8,086 nt of DNA from Alphaproteobacteria bacterium (lineage in GTDB: Bacteria > Pseudomonadota > Alphaproteobacteria > ATCC43930 > CGMCC-115725): the NCBI GenBank assembly GCA_005888425.1, contig VAZF01000333.1, positions 1 through 8,086 on the forward strand, in the 5' to 3' direction. The notes below the pieces were generated by a model. It saw only the letters and a list, made by a program, of their open reading frames with translations. It was not told the origin of the DNA and searched no databases. Below are positions 1 through 6,740 of the stretch, one piece after another. A program made the position numbers and the translations under genes. The first letter of the stretch is position 1, and every line of letters starts with the position of its first letter.

Positions 1-398
1 GCAGCCAAAAAAGGGCATCAAAACAAAGCGTTATGAGCCAATTCCCTACGCATCGGAACAGGGAATTTGTTTCGACTCAGCAAGGAATTAAATCAGGCCA
101 TCAGGGAATTTATTCGCCTGATCAGGGAATCCCACGCTGGCCCGCGCCAGCATCGGCGCAACAAGTCTGAACACCTACCGGAGATAGCTCGTCAAGTTCT
201 GCTCAAGGCACGAGCGGCCGCGCCAGCCGATATAGCCGTCCGGCCGGATCAGAACAACCCCTGCTTGCCGGCCATACGCAGAGAAGAACTGCCGCCCGGG
301 CATCGGTGATAAAGGGCCGAGTCTGGGACCACCCGGGATAGAAAAATACAATGCCAGGAAGCACTTATAGGGTGGGCAGAGGAGGGCCGTCTTGAGAG
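1..398. other. Non-coding left flank with no supported gene
   Basis: I see no gene I can support here. A short frame is open from base 2 to a TAA at 89-91 and might be the tail of a gene outside the window, but it has no recognisable family features. The other open frames are short and lack a ribosome site or a known motif. The stretch does contain the phased CARGGAAT repeats described separately. It also holds a 14-codon frame (351-395) that ends in TGA just before the sigma-like gene. Confidence 0.5.
40..131. repeat. Helically phased CARGGAAT repeat array
   Basis: Four direct copies of a CARGGAATY core start at bases 59, 81, 102 and 123, so the steps are 22, 21 and 21 bases. An inverted copy, AATTCCCT, lies at 40-47, 20 bases before AGGGAATT at 60-67. 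Those two octamers are perfect complements around a 12-base gap and could form a hairpin. Between cores the sequence is only partly conserved; copies 1 and 3 share a following TTCG. Steps near 21 bases are two turns of B-DNA, which would suit a protein-binding array. A decayed 21-base (seven-codon) tandem repeat would give the same spacing. The function is unknown. Confidence 0.55.
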
Positions 399-1052
399 GT
401 GGTGAAGAACAGGCTGAGCGAAAGTGAGGAGCGGGAGTTGATCCGCCGTGCCAAGGCGGGCGACGATGGCGCGCGCAATCGCCTTTGGGAAGCATTCTTT
501 CCCTTCGCCGTGGCCGAGTGCCGCAAACAGGCTGAGCTGGCAAACTTCGATGCGGATATCGCAGAGGGTGAAGCCGCCCTGGCGATACCGGAGGCGATAA
601 GTCGCTTCGATCTGCGGCGCCAAAAGCGCTTCAGCACCTATTTGGCGCATCGGCTGCGCGGCGCCATCACGGCGGCGACGCGAGAACTCCGTCGCTCATC
701 GATTTTTGATAAGACTCAGTATTTCCCGGATAAGCAGGAAACGCCGGCGGAGTGGAGCGACGTCCAGCCGCGCTCCGCGGGCGATTTTTGGTCGCCGCAG
801 GTGATCCGGTGGGCTCGACGGCGTCGCCGCCGGAACGACCGAATGATCGTGAAATGGCTTTGGCTGGATCGTCAGCCGAAGACGCAGGCCGAGGTGGCTC
901 GCAGGCTCGGAATTAGCCGATCAGCGGTGTGTCAGCGTCGACGAATTCTCATGACATCGATTCTACAGATTGCACCGGATACTCTTTTCGATCAGGACCT
1001 TAGACGAGAATCGCTTAACATCGAGGAGGACGATTTCTATCTATATGTTTGA
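399..1052 (+). CDS. Small sigma-70 family RNA polymerase sigma factor-like protein
   Basis: The 217-residue protein would act as, or derive from, an RNA polymerase sigma subunit that recruits core enzyme to specific promoters. Residues about 24-95 match sigma region 2: an acidic EGEAAL stretch near 56-61, then RFD at 69-71 and RFSTY followed by RGAI (77-90). Residues about 162-184 form a helix-turn-helix (AEVARRLGISRSAVCQRR), suiting region 4 promoter recognition. An unusual arginine run lies at 138-145 between them. The in-frame TGA at 393-395 forces a start at GTG 399 or GTG 402. AGGAGGG at 380-386 is rather far upstream (12 bases), so the start is uncertain. A terminator follows about 100 bases after the stop, so it is probably transcribed alone. 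Its place just upstream of packaging genes suggests an element-encoded regulator, which is inference. Confidence 0.75.
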   Translation: MVKNRLSESEERELIRRAKAGDDGARNRLWEAFFPFAVAECRKQAELANFDADIAEGEAALAIPEAISRFDLRRQKRFSTYLAHRLRGAITAATRELRRSSIFDKTQYFPDKQETPAEWSDVQPRSAGDFWSPQVIRWARRRRRRNDRMIVKWLWLDRQPKTQAEVARRLGISRSAVCQRRRILMTSILQIAPDTLFDQDLRRESLNIEEDDFYLYV

Positions 1053-1149
1053 CAACGATTCCACGTTGCCGCTGGCCCCACCGGTGCGGCAGATTTCCCC
1101 CGGACCGCGTCCTTCTTGATGCAGTAAGGGTTGCTTTCATCTGCTTCGT

Positions 1150-1181
1150 CAAGGCCGCTCTTCAGCGGCCTTGCGCGTTTT
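1150..1181 (+). terminator. Intrinsic terminator downstream of sigma-like gene
   Basis: A perfect 10-base-pair GC-rich stem (CAAGGCCGCT at 1150-1159 with AGCGGCCTTG at 1164-1173) closes a four-base loop. A short T run follows at 1178-1181. It lies about 100 bases past the sigma-like stop and well before the methylase start, so it separates the two transcription units. The T tract is short and offset by four bases, so termination may be incomplete. Confidence 0.7.
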
Positions 1182-1427
1182 CGGCCCCTTTTGGAGCCGA
1201 CGCTCAGCCCCGCCTCCTCGGCCTTCGAACCGGACGCCCAACCCATTCGTTTCGGCCAGCTCGCAGCCAGAGGCTCGGCTCCGGTTGGCCAAGGGCCGGC
1301 CGCCCGAACCGTTTGCGGAAGTCACCGGGTCCCGCCAGTTTTTGCCCTACTGCCCTCCCTATTAACGGCCGCGGCGTTTATCGCCGTCGAGCAAATGACG
1401 GCGACGCATCGAAGAGAACTATTTTTC

Positions 1428-1434
1428 AAAGGAG
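1428..1434 (+). promoter_or_regulatory. Ribosome binding site fixing the methylase start
   Basis: AAAGGAG with a further A lies seven bases before ATG 1442. It is the strongest Shine-Dalgarno match in the region. It selects ATG 1442 over the in-frame upstream codons that would add 131 non-homologous residues. Confidence 0.8.
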
Positions 1435-1441
1435 ATTTTCC

Positions 1442-2830
1442 ATGGATAGAAAAATTAAACGGCAAGCAACTGCGAGAACTCACGAAGATGGCTCGAAACC
1501 CGTGTTTAAGTTAGCAATTGTTTATCACCGGATAGACGAGCTGAAACCGGACCCCACCAACCCGCGCCGCCACAGCAAGAAGCAGATCCGGCAAATCGCC
1601 AACAGCATCCAGGCTTTCGGCTTCAATGTGCCGGTGTTGGTCGATGCCGATCTCAACGTCGTCGCGGGTCACGGCCGGCTCCTCGCCTGTACTGAGCTCG
1701 GCTGGACCGAGGTGCCGACCCTGTGTCTCGATCATCTCACCCCGGCGCAGGCCCGCGCCTTTATGATCGCCGACAACCGGCTGACCGAGATCGCCATCTG
1801 GGACGACCGGCTGCTCGCCCAGCAGCTCAAGGGCCTCTCCCTGCTTGACCTTAATTTCAACATCGAGGTCACCGGCTTTGAGGTGGGCGAGATTGATCTG
1901 CGGATCGCGTCGCTCGACGCTATGCCGGAACCCGACGACGACCCGGCCGACATCTTGCCTGAACTGGCGGCCGGTCCGCCGGTCAGCAAGATCGGCGCCG
2001 CATGGCTTCTCGATCACCATCGTTTGTTGTGCGGCAGTGCCCTCGATGCCGCGGCCTTTGCCGCATTGATGGGCGAGGAGCATGCCGCGATGGTCTTCAG
2101 CGACCCACCTTACAACGTGAGGATCGATGGCCACGCGAGCGGTCTCGGCGCGATCCACCATCGCCCCTTTCCGATGGCCTCGGGCGAGATGGACAGAACC
2201 GAATTCACCGCCTTTCTCGGCCAGGCTCTCCGCAACCTCGCGTCATTCAGCGTCAACGGTTCGCTGCACTTCATCTGCATGGACTGGCGCCATGCCGAAG
2301 ACCTGCTGGCCGCCGGCCGCGGCGTCTATGGCGAGCTGAAAAATCTCTGCGTCTGGGTCAAGGACAATGCCGGGATGGGCTCGCTTTATAGGAGCCAGCA
2401 CGAGCTCGTCTTCGTCTTCAAACATGGCTGCCAGGGGCATCGCAACAACGTCCAGCTCGGACAGTTCGGCCGCAACCGCAGCAATGTCTGGCACTATCCC
2501 GGGGCCAACTCCTTCGCGCGCTGTGGCGAGGAGGGCAATCTGCTGGCGCTACACCCGACCGTGAAGCCGGTGGCGATGGTCGCCGACGCGATCCTCGACT
2601 GCTCGGCCCGCGGCGACATCGTGCTCGATGCCTTTCTCGGCAGCGGCACGACGGTGATCGCCGCGGAGCGCACCGGCCGGCGCTGCTATGGGCTGGAACT
2701 CGATCCCGCTTATGTCGATACGATAGTCCGTCGCTGGCAGGCGTTGACCGGCGGCAGCGCTCGTCATGCCGCCAGCGGCCGCAGCTTCGACGACCTCGCC
2801 CGCGAGGCGGAGGCCGCCAATGCCGTCTGA
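1442..2830 (+). CDS. ParB N-terminal domain / DNA methyltransferase fusion (phage-type)
   Basis: The 462-residue cytoplasmic protein joins a ParB/Srx-like domain to an S-adenosylmethionine-dependent DNA methyltransferase that should methylate adenine N6 or cytosine N4. The ParB part (about 25-125) has DPTNPRRH (37-44) and a GxxRxxA box (G76, R79, A82), the CTP-contacting motif of ParB-like proteins. In the methylase part, catalytic DPPYN begins at D221, HPTVKP lies at 371-376 and the cofactor motif FLGSGTT at 398-404. DPPY before FxGxG is the beta-class order, as in CcrM; the target site cannot be read from sequence. All key residues are present. The first 20 or so residues come from AT-rich DNA and have no match in the second cassette. 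The gene ends inside the DUF5681 gene (11-base overlap), which implies co-translation. Such fusions are common beside phage terminase genes, so a role in marking or protecting packaged DNA is likely but inferred. Confidence 0.88.
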   Translation: MDRKIKRQATARTHEDGSKPVFKLAIVYHRIDELKPDPTNPRRHSKKQIRQIANSIQAFGFNVPVLVDADLNVVAGHGRLLACTELGWTEVPTLCLDHLTPAQARAFMIADNRLTEIAIWDDRLLAQQLKGLSLLDLNFNIEVTGFEVGEIDLRIASLDAMPEPDDDPADILPELAAGPPVSKIGAAWLLDHHRLLCGSALDAAAFAALMGEEHAAMVFSDPPYNVRIDGHASGLGAIHHRPFPMASGEMDRTEFTAFLGQALRNLASFSVNGSLHFICMDWRHAEDLLAAGRGVYGELKNLCVWVKDNAGMGSLYRSQHELVFVFKHGCQGHRNNVQLGQFGRNRSNVWHYPGANSFARCGEEGNLLALHPTVKPVAMVADAILDCSARGDIVLDAFLGSGTTVIAAERTGRRCYGLELDPAYVDTIVRRWQALTGGSARHAASGRSFDDLAREAEAANAV

Positions 2831-3209
2831 CCATGAACGCGACTACGAGGTGGGCTATGGCAAGCCGCCCCGGCACAGCCGTTTCAAGACAGGCCAATCC
2901 GGCAATCCGCGCGGCCGGGCACCCGGCGCCAAGAACCTGAGGACCCTGCTGAGCGAAGCGTTGAACGAGTGCGTCATCGTCACCGAGAATGGCGGGCGTC
3001 GTAAGGTCACGAAGCGCGAAGCCATCATCAAGCAGCTGGTCAACCAGTCGGCCACAGCCGATTGGCGCGCGATCAAGATCCTGCTCGACTTGATCCGTGA
3101 GATCGAAGGCCAGAGTGAGCCGGCATCTCCCGAAACCTCCGCCTTCAGTGAGGCGGACGAGAAGGTTTTGGAGCAGCTCAGGGCGCGCTTCCAAAAAGGG
3201 GAAAAGTGA
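2820..3209 (+). CDS. DUF5681 protein, cassette copy 1 (candidate small terminase subunit)
   Basis: This 129-residue protein carries the DUF5681 signature: a basic N-terminal segment with RFKTGQSGNPRGR (21-33), GAKNLRTLL (36-44) and a helical part containing GGRRKVTKREAI (58-69). The exact molecular role of the family is not established. It usually lies directly before phage terminase large subunits, and its small, basic, helical make-up suits a DNA-recognition or small terminase subunit (inference). ATG 2820 is preferred because GGAGG (2809-2813) lies six bases upstream, and because the second cassette starts at the same place. The gene overlaps the methylase end by 11 bases and the terminase start by one base (TGATG at 3207-3211). 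About 103 of 129 residues match copy 2 by hand alignment. The GQSGNP core is intact here. Confidence 0.82.
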   Translation: MPSDHERDYEVGYGKPPRHSRFKTGQSGNPRGRAPGAKNLRTLLSEALNECVIVTENGGRRKVTKREAIIKQLVNQSATADWRAIKILLDLIREIEGQSEPASPETSAFSEADEKVLEQLRARFQKGEK

Positions 3210-3628
3210 TGATCGAGAACCTAACCCGAGCTGAACATGAGGTTCTGCTGCGTCAGGACTTTGCCGCCTTCGCGGGGCGCTGCTTTCCCGATCTGAACCC
3301 GCAGACCCGCCTGGTGATGAATTGGCATCTCGAGGTCATCGCCGCCAAGCTGATGGAGGTGTGGCAGGGCAAGATCCGCCGGCTGATCATCAATTTGCCG
3401 CCCCGCCATCTGAAATCCTTGCTGGCCTCGATCGCCTATCCGGCCTGGTGTCTCGGACACGACCCCTCGGCCCAGTTCCTCTCCGTCAGCTATGCCCAGG
3501 ATCCGCCGACAAGCTCGCCCGCGATTGCCGCGCCATCATGATGAGCCCGTGGTACCGGCAGATCTTTCCGACCCGCCTGGCGCCGCACCGCCACGCAGTG
3601 CAGGAGTTCATCACCACCCGGCACGGCT
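3209..3628 (+). pseudogene. Truncated, frameshifted phage terminase large subunit, copy 1
   Basis: The first 97 or so residues align with the intact copy at 4426 at about 80% identity and keep the Walker A-like PPRHLKS. After SYAQD a one-base deletion near 3501-3504 shifts the frame and gives a stop at 3539-3541. The homology resumes in another frame (RDCRAIMMSPWYR and onward) and ends near 3628, where the intact copy has TTRQG. Everything after that is missing: the Walker B acidic pair, the coupling segment and the whole RNase H-like nuclease. It therefore cannot package or cut DNA. ATG 3209 overlaps the DUF5681 stop, and AAGGGG about seven bases upstream supports that start. A short dead protein of about 110 residues could still be made. 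Confidence 0.85.
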
Positions 3629-3636
3629 CGGCCGGA

Positions 3637-3651
3637 TTTCGGCCGCCGAAA
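3637..3651. repeat. Short perfect inverted repeat at terminase breakpoint
   Basis: TTTCGG (3637-3642) and CCGAAA (3646-3651) are perfect complements around a three-base loop. The repeat lies about ten bases after homology to the intact terminase stops. It may mark the recombination or insertion scar, or be chance in GC-rich DNA. It has no following T tract adequate for a terminator. Confidence 0.35.
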
Positions 3652-3752
3652 AACGATGATGGCCGATTTGCCGAATTTGGCTCGTCGGCTTCGCGGAACC
3701 AACTCGTGGGTCGGCGCGAGTTAGCGCAGTAGCGTTTCCAGGAGTATTTTTA

Positions 3753-4047
3753 ATGAAAAATCCCGCCGCCTCGTTGGGCAACACAGGCGTCCCGTGTCGG
3801 ATTTCGGTCACCTATCGCCCGATCCAAGAGCTGAAACCAGACCCCACCAACCCACGGCGTCACAAGCAGGAGGCATGGCCGCCGAGCGCACCGGCCGGCG
3901 CTGCTGCGGGCTGGAATTCGACCCGGCCTTGTCGATACGATCCTCCGCCGCTGGCAGGCGCTAACCGGTGGGAGCGCTCGTCATGCCGCAAGCGGCCGCA
4001 GCTTTGACGACCTCGCCCGCGAGGCGGAGGTGGCCAATGCCGCCTGA
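3753..4047 (+). pseudogene. ParB/methylase fusion remnant, cassette copy 2 (internal deletion)
   Basis: The gene still has a good ribosome site (AGGAG at 3740-3744, eight bases before ATG 3753). It also keeps the ParB beginning, including ELKPDPTNPRRH. Just after that histidine the sequence jumps to the methylase C-terminus (AAERTGRRC and onward). Compared with copy 1, about 1,075 bases are missing, corresponding to roughly 1586-2659 there. The lost part includes the GxxRxxA box, the DPPY motif and the FLGSGTT motif. A further one-base deletion near 3925-3932 breaks the tail, whose last residues (RRWQALTGGSARHAASGR and onward) are readable only in a third frame, to a TGA at 4045-4047. No methylase activity is possible. 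The N-terminal 20 or so residues differ from copy 1. The DNA may still serve to bring ribosomes to the overlapping DUF5681 gene. Confidence 0.85.
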
Positions 4048-4426
4048 TCGGGAGCGCGACTACGAGGTGGGCTACCGCAAACCGCCCGGCCACACTCGTT
4101 TCACAAAAGGCCGGTCCAGCAATCCCCGCGGCCGGTCGCCCGGCGCCAAGAACCTGAAGACGCTGCTGAGTGAGGCGCTGAACGCGTGCGTTATCGTCAG
4201 CGACAATGGCGGGCGTCGCAAGATCACCAAGCGCGAGGCGATCATCACCCAGCTCGTCAACCGCTCGGCCACAGCGGATTGGCGCGCGATCAAGATCGTC
4301 TTCAACTTGGTCCGTGATATCGAAGGGCAGACCGAGCCGGCCTCTCCCGAGACCTCCGCCTTCAGCGAGGCTGACGAGAAGGTCATCGAGCAGCTCAGGG
4401 CGCGTTTCTCGAAACCGGAAAAGTGA
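4037..4426 (+). CDS. DUF5681 protein, cassette copy 2 (candidate small terminase subunit)
   Basis: This is a second 129-residue DUF5681 protein, the same length as copy 1 and about 80% identical by hand count (26 differences, no gaps). Differences cluster in the first 35 residues and around 88-94. The conserved GQSGNP core is altered here to GRSSNP (25-30), while RFTK, RGRSPGAKNL and KITKREAI remain. ATG 4037 has GGAGG six bases upstream and overlaps the end of the methylase remnant, as in copy 1. Its stop overlaps the terminase start by one base (TGATG at 4424-4428), so the two are likely translationally coupled. It sits beside the only complete terminase and is the likelier functional partner. 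DNA-binding small-subunit function is inferred from position, not shown. Confidence 0.82.
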   Translation: MPPDRERDYEVGYRKPPGHTRFTKGRSSNPRGRSPGAKNLKTLLSEALNACVIVSDNGGRRKITKREAIITQLVNRSATADWRAIKIVFNLVRDIEGQTEPASPETSAFSEADEKVIEQLRARFSKPEK

Positions 4427-6228
4427 TGTTCGAGAACCTCACTCCGGCCGAGTACCAGGTCTTGCTGCGGCAGGACTTCGTCAGCTTCGCCGTGCGCTGT
4501 TTCCAGGACCTCAACCCGCAGGCCGAGCTGGCGATGAACTGGCATATCGAGGTCATCGCCGCCAAGCTGACCGCCGTGCGGGAAGGCAAGATCCGGCGGC
4601 TGATCATCAACTTGCCACCGCGTCATCTGAAATCCTTGATGGCCTCGATCGCCTTTCCGGCCTGGTGTCTGGGGCATGACCCCTCGGCCCAGATCCTCTC
4701 CGTCAGCTATGCCCAGGACCTCGCCGACAAGCTCGCCCGCGACTGCCGCAGCATCATGATGAGCCCGTGGTATCGGCGGATCTTTCCGACCCGCCTGGCG
4801 CCGCATCGCCAGGCGGTGCAGGAATTCATCACCACCCGTCAGGGCTATCGGCTCGCCACCTCCACCGGCGGCGTGCTCACCGGACGCGGTGCCGACATCA
4901 TCCTGATCGATGATCCGCTGAAGCCGGAGGAGGCGCTCTCCGACGCGCAGCGACAAGCCGCCAACGACTGGTACGATCACACTCTCTACAGCCGGCAAAA
5001 CGACAAGCGCCGTAGTGCCATCGTCATGATCATGCAGCGGCTGCAGGAAGACGATCCCGTCGGCCACGTCCTCGCGCAGGAGCCCTGGGAGGTTCTCAGC
5101 TTTCCGGCGATCGCCGAAGCTGACGAGATGCACGAGATCGAGACTATCTGGGGACCGCGATGCTTTCGGCGCCGGCAGGGCGAGGCTTTGCATCTCGGCC
5201 GCGAGCCGCTCGAAATCCTCGACCGCATCCGGCGGACCATCGGCGAATACAACTTCGCCGGCCAGTATCAGCAATCCCCCGCCCCGTTGGGCGGCGGCCT
5301 GGTCAAGGCGGTCTGGTTCAAGCGCTATCGCGAGGATGAACTGCCGAAGCGTTTCGACCGCATCGTGCAGAGCTGGGACACCGCCAACAAGGCGACCGAG
5401 CTCAGCGATTTCTCGGTGTGCACAACTTGGGGCGTGAAGGGCAAAGAACTCTTCCTGCTCGGCGTATTCCGCCGGCGGCTCGAATATCCGGCGCTCAAGC
5501 GCGCGGTTCGCGAGCAGCAGAGCCTGTTCGATGCGCAGGTCGTGCTGATCGAAGACAAGGCCTCCGGTACGCAGCTAATCCAGGAGCTGATCGCCGATGG
5601 CTGCCATGACGTCACCCGCTACCAGCCGACGACCGACAAGGTCATGCGTCTGCACGCGCAAACGACGCTGATCGAGAACGGTTTTGTCCGCATCCCGGAG
5701 AACGCTCCGTGGCTCGCCGAATACCTCCACGAGTTGACGGTGTTCCCCAACGGCAAGCACGACGACCAGGCGGACTCGACCGCGCAGTTTCTCGACTGGT
5801 TCAAGAAGCCCTTTCCGGGTCAGGGACACTACGAGTGGATGCGGATGCAGTATGAGCGCTTGCAGAACCCGGAGAAGGACCGCGAGCGCCATCGGGTTCT
5901 CCTGAAGGGAACCCCCGGTATGTCAGTACAAACCCTCTCGGGCCAGCATCTCATTGCGGCGTGGGATGGCACGCTTGAACTTTTCGCTGATGACGCGGAA
6001 GCGTTCATCCGGAACGGCCGGGTCAAGCTCGGCGAATGGATCGAGAACGAGCCACCTGAGGGCGAGCAAATCGCCGAGCAAAACAAACCCAAAGTCACCT
6101 ACGCCCCTGGATCATTGGAATGGGAGGCCCAACAGGAGCAAGAGAGATTGGCCCGCATCGCGGCGGAGGAGGAAAAAGAGAAAAGGCGATTAGCCCGGGT
6201 CGCGGCGGTGCTGAGGAAGAAATTGTAA
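4426..6228 (+). CDS. Phage terminase large subunit (ATPase-nuclease), complete
   Basis: The 600-residue protein is the motor of phage DNA packaging: its ATPase drives DNA into the prohead and its nuclease cuts the concatemer. The ATPase part shows a Walker A-like PPRHLKS (64-70), a Walker B strand ending in IILIDDP (158-164) and a following VMIMQRLQEDD segment. The RNase H-like nuclease has its expected acidic residues at SWD (D318), IEDK (E376, D377) and HDDQAD (D446, D447, D450). This arrangement fits the phage terminase C-terminal family TIGR01630. About 140 further residues follow the nuclease, ending in a charged coiled-coil-like helix rich in E, R and K (about 565-600), which is long for the family. 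ATG 4426 is preferred over GTG 4423 because it overlaps the DUF5681 stop. The frame is uninterrupted with all catalytic residues, unlike copy 1. No portal or capsid gene follows. Confidence 0.92.
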   Translation: MFENLTPAEYQVLLRQDFVSFAVRCFQDLNPQAELAMNWHIEVIAAKLTAVREGKIRRLIINLPPRHLKSLMASIAFPAWCLGHDPSAQILSVSYAQDLADKLARDCRSIMMSPWYRRIFPTRLAPHRQAVQEFITTRQGYRLATSTGGVLTGRGADIILIDDPLKPEEALSDAQRQAANDWYDHTLYSRQNDKRRSAIVMIMQRLQEDDPVGHVLAQEPWEVLSFPAIAEADEMHEIETIWGPRCFRRRQGEALHLGREPLEILDRIRRTIGEYNFAGQYQQSPAPLGGGLVKAVWFKRYREDELPKRFDRIVQSWDTANKATELSDFSVCTTWGVKGKELFLLGVFRRRLEYPALKRAVREQQSLFDAQVVLIEDKASGTQLIQELIADGCHDVTRYQPTTDKVMRLHAQTTLIENGFVRIPENAPWLAEYLHELTVFPNGKHDDQADSTAQFLDWFKKPFPGQGHYEWMRMQYERLQNPEKDRERHRVLLKGTPGMSVQTLSGQHLIAAWDGTLELFADDAEAFIRNGRVKLGEWIENEPPEGEQIAEQNKPKVTYAPGSLEWEAQQEQERLARIAAEEEKEKRRLARVAAVLRKKL

Positions 6229-6360
6229 ACGCTCATCTCTCATTAGGTTTGGAGATAATTCCGATCGTCCACCGCAATTATGATGGCTGGACAATTCGTT
6301 GGTCCTTGCCGGCTCGCCGCCCGACATGGGACCACGAGTTCGAATCCGATTTCCTCCAGC

Positions 6361-6562
6361 GGCGAGTCTGCCGATACCCGTTTGACCGAAAGCACCGAGG
6401 CCCCAGAGGTAGGGCCGGCCGATACATACGGCTTGGGCGCCCATCGCCAAAGCCTTGATGATATCTGTGCCGCGACGGAAGCCGCTGTCCACGAGCACGG
6501 GCATGCGGCCGCCGACCGCCTCAATGATTTCGGTAGGACCTCTATTGTCGCGCGACCGCTGG
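6361..6562 (-). pseudogene. FMN-dependent alpha-hydroxy-acid dehydrogenase remnant
   Basis: Read on the minus strand, bases 6531-6361 encode EIIEAVGGRMPVLVDSGFRR, then a GTDIIKALAMGA segment and GRPYLWGLGAFGQ. These are the FMN phosphate-binding loop and C-terminal barrel strands of the lactate/glycolate/mandelate oxidoreductase family (FMN_dh). Upstream, SGRATIEVLP fits the family but lies in another frame, so one base has been lost near 6531-6534. Downstream of GQTG the family match fades; LEEIGFEL in the second frame may be its decayed tail. The N-terminal 250 or so residues, including most substrate residues and the catalytic histidine, are absent. It is a dead fragment of a flavoenzyme that would oxidise 2-hydroxy acids. 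It suggests the phage module lies in, or was rearranged with, ordinary metabolic DNA. There is no sign of expression. Confidence 0.8.
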
Positions 6563-6740
6563 CGATGTACTTGAAGGCCGTCTTGCCCAATCCGCGACGA
6601 CGTGAGGCTGTCCGTTTTCCCATGGCCCGTTTCGCCGGGCGCGGTCGCGACGGCGAGGTGATCGCAGTCGGCGAAGCTGGTCACATCGCGCGCAGAAGGT
6701 TGGGGCGCAACCTAACCGACCAGGTAAAATCGTACTCGAG

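Larger units (their letters stand above)
1053..1441 (+). other. Intergenic region between sigma-like gene and packaging cassette
   Basis: Apart from the terminator at 1150-1181 and the ribosome site at 1428-1434, I see no gene here. A frame is open from 1049 in phase with the methylase, but its translation is arginine- and proline-rich and resembles no family. It also lies before a strong ribosome site and ATG. The promoter of the packaging genes probably lies between about 1185 and 1425, but I could not identify convincing -35 and -10 boxes. Confidence 0.5.

Noticed and set aside
324..352. TACAAT (347-352) as a -10 box for the sigma-like gene
   Set aside because: The correctly spaced upstream hexamer (TGGGAC) matches a -35 box poorly, so the promoter call is not supported.
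1049..1441. Upstream in-frame extension of the methylase by 131 residues
   Set aside because: The translation is low-complexity R/P/G-rich, spans the terminator hairpin, and lies before a strong ribosome site with ATG 1442. The second cassette also begins close to the ParB domain.
3495..3510. Programmed frameshift in terminase copy 1
   Set aside because: There is no slippery heptamer, the intact copy has one extra base at the same place, and the gene is truncated soon afterwards anyway.
4072..5274. A 400-codon open frame on the minus strand
   Set aside because: It is antisense to the intact terminase and DUF5681 gene, has no family features or ribosome site, and exists because of GC-rich codon bias.
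6255..6305. Small inverted repeats after the terminase stop (ATAATT/AATTAT and GGAC/GTCC around TTCG)
   Set aside because: Stems are only four to six pairs, one has a bulge, and neither is followed by a T tract, so they are not convincing terminators.
6338..6346. GTTCGAATC, resembling a tRNA T-loop and a possible attachment site
   Set aside because: The flanking bases do not form a five-pair T stem and no acceptor, anticodon or D arm is visible upstream.
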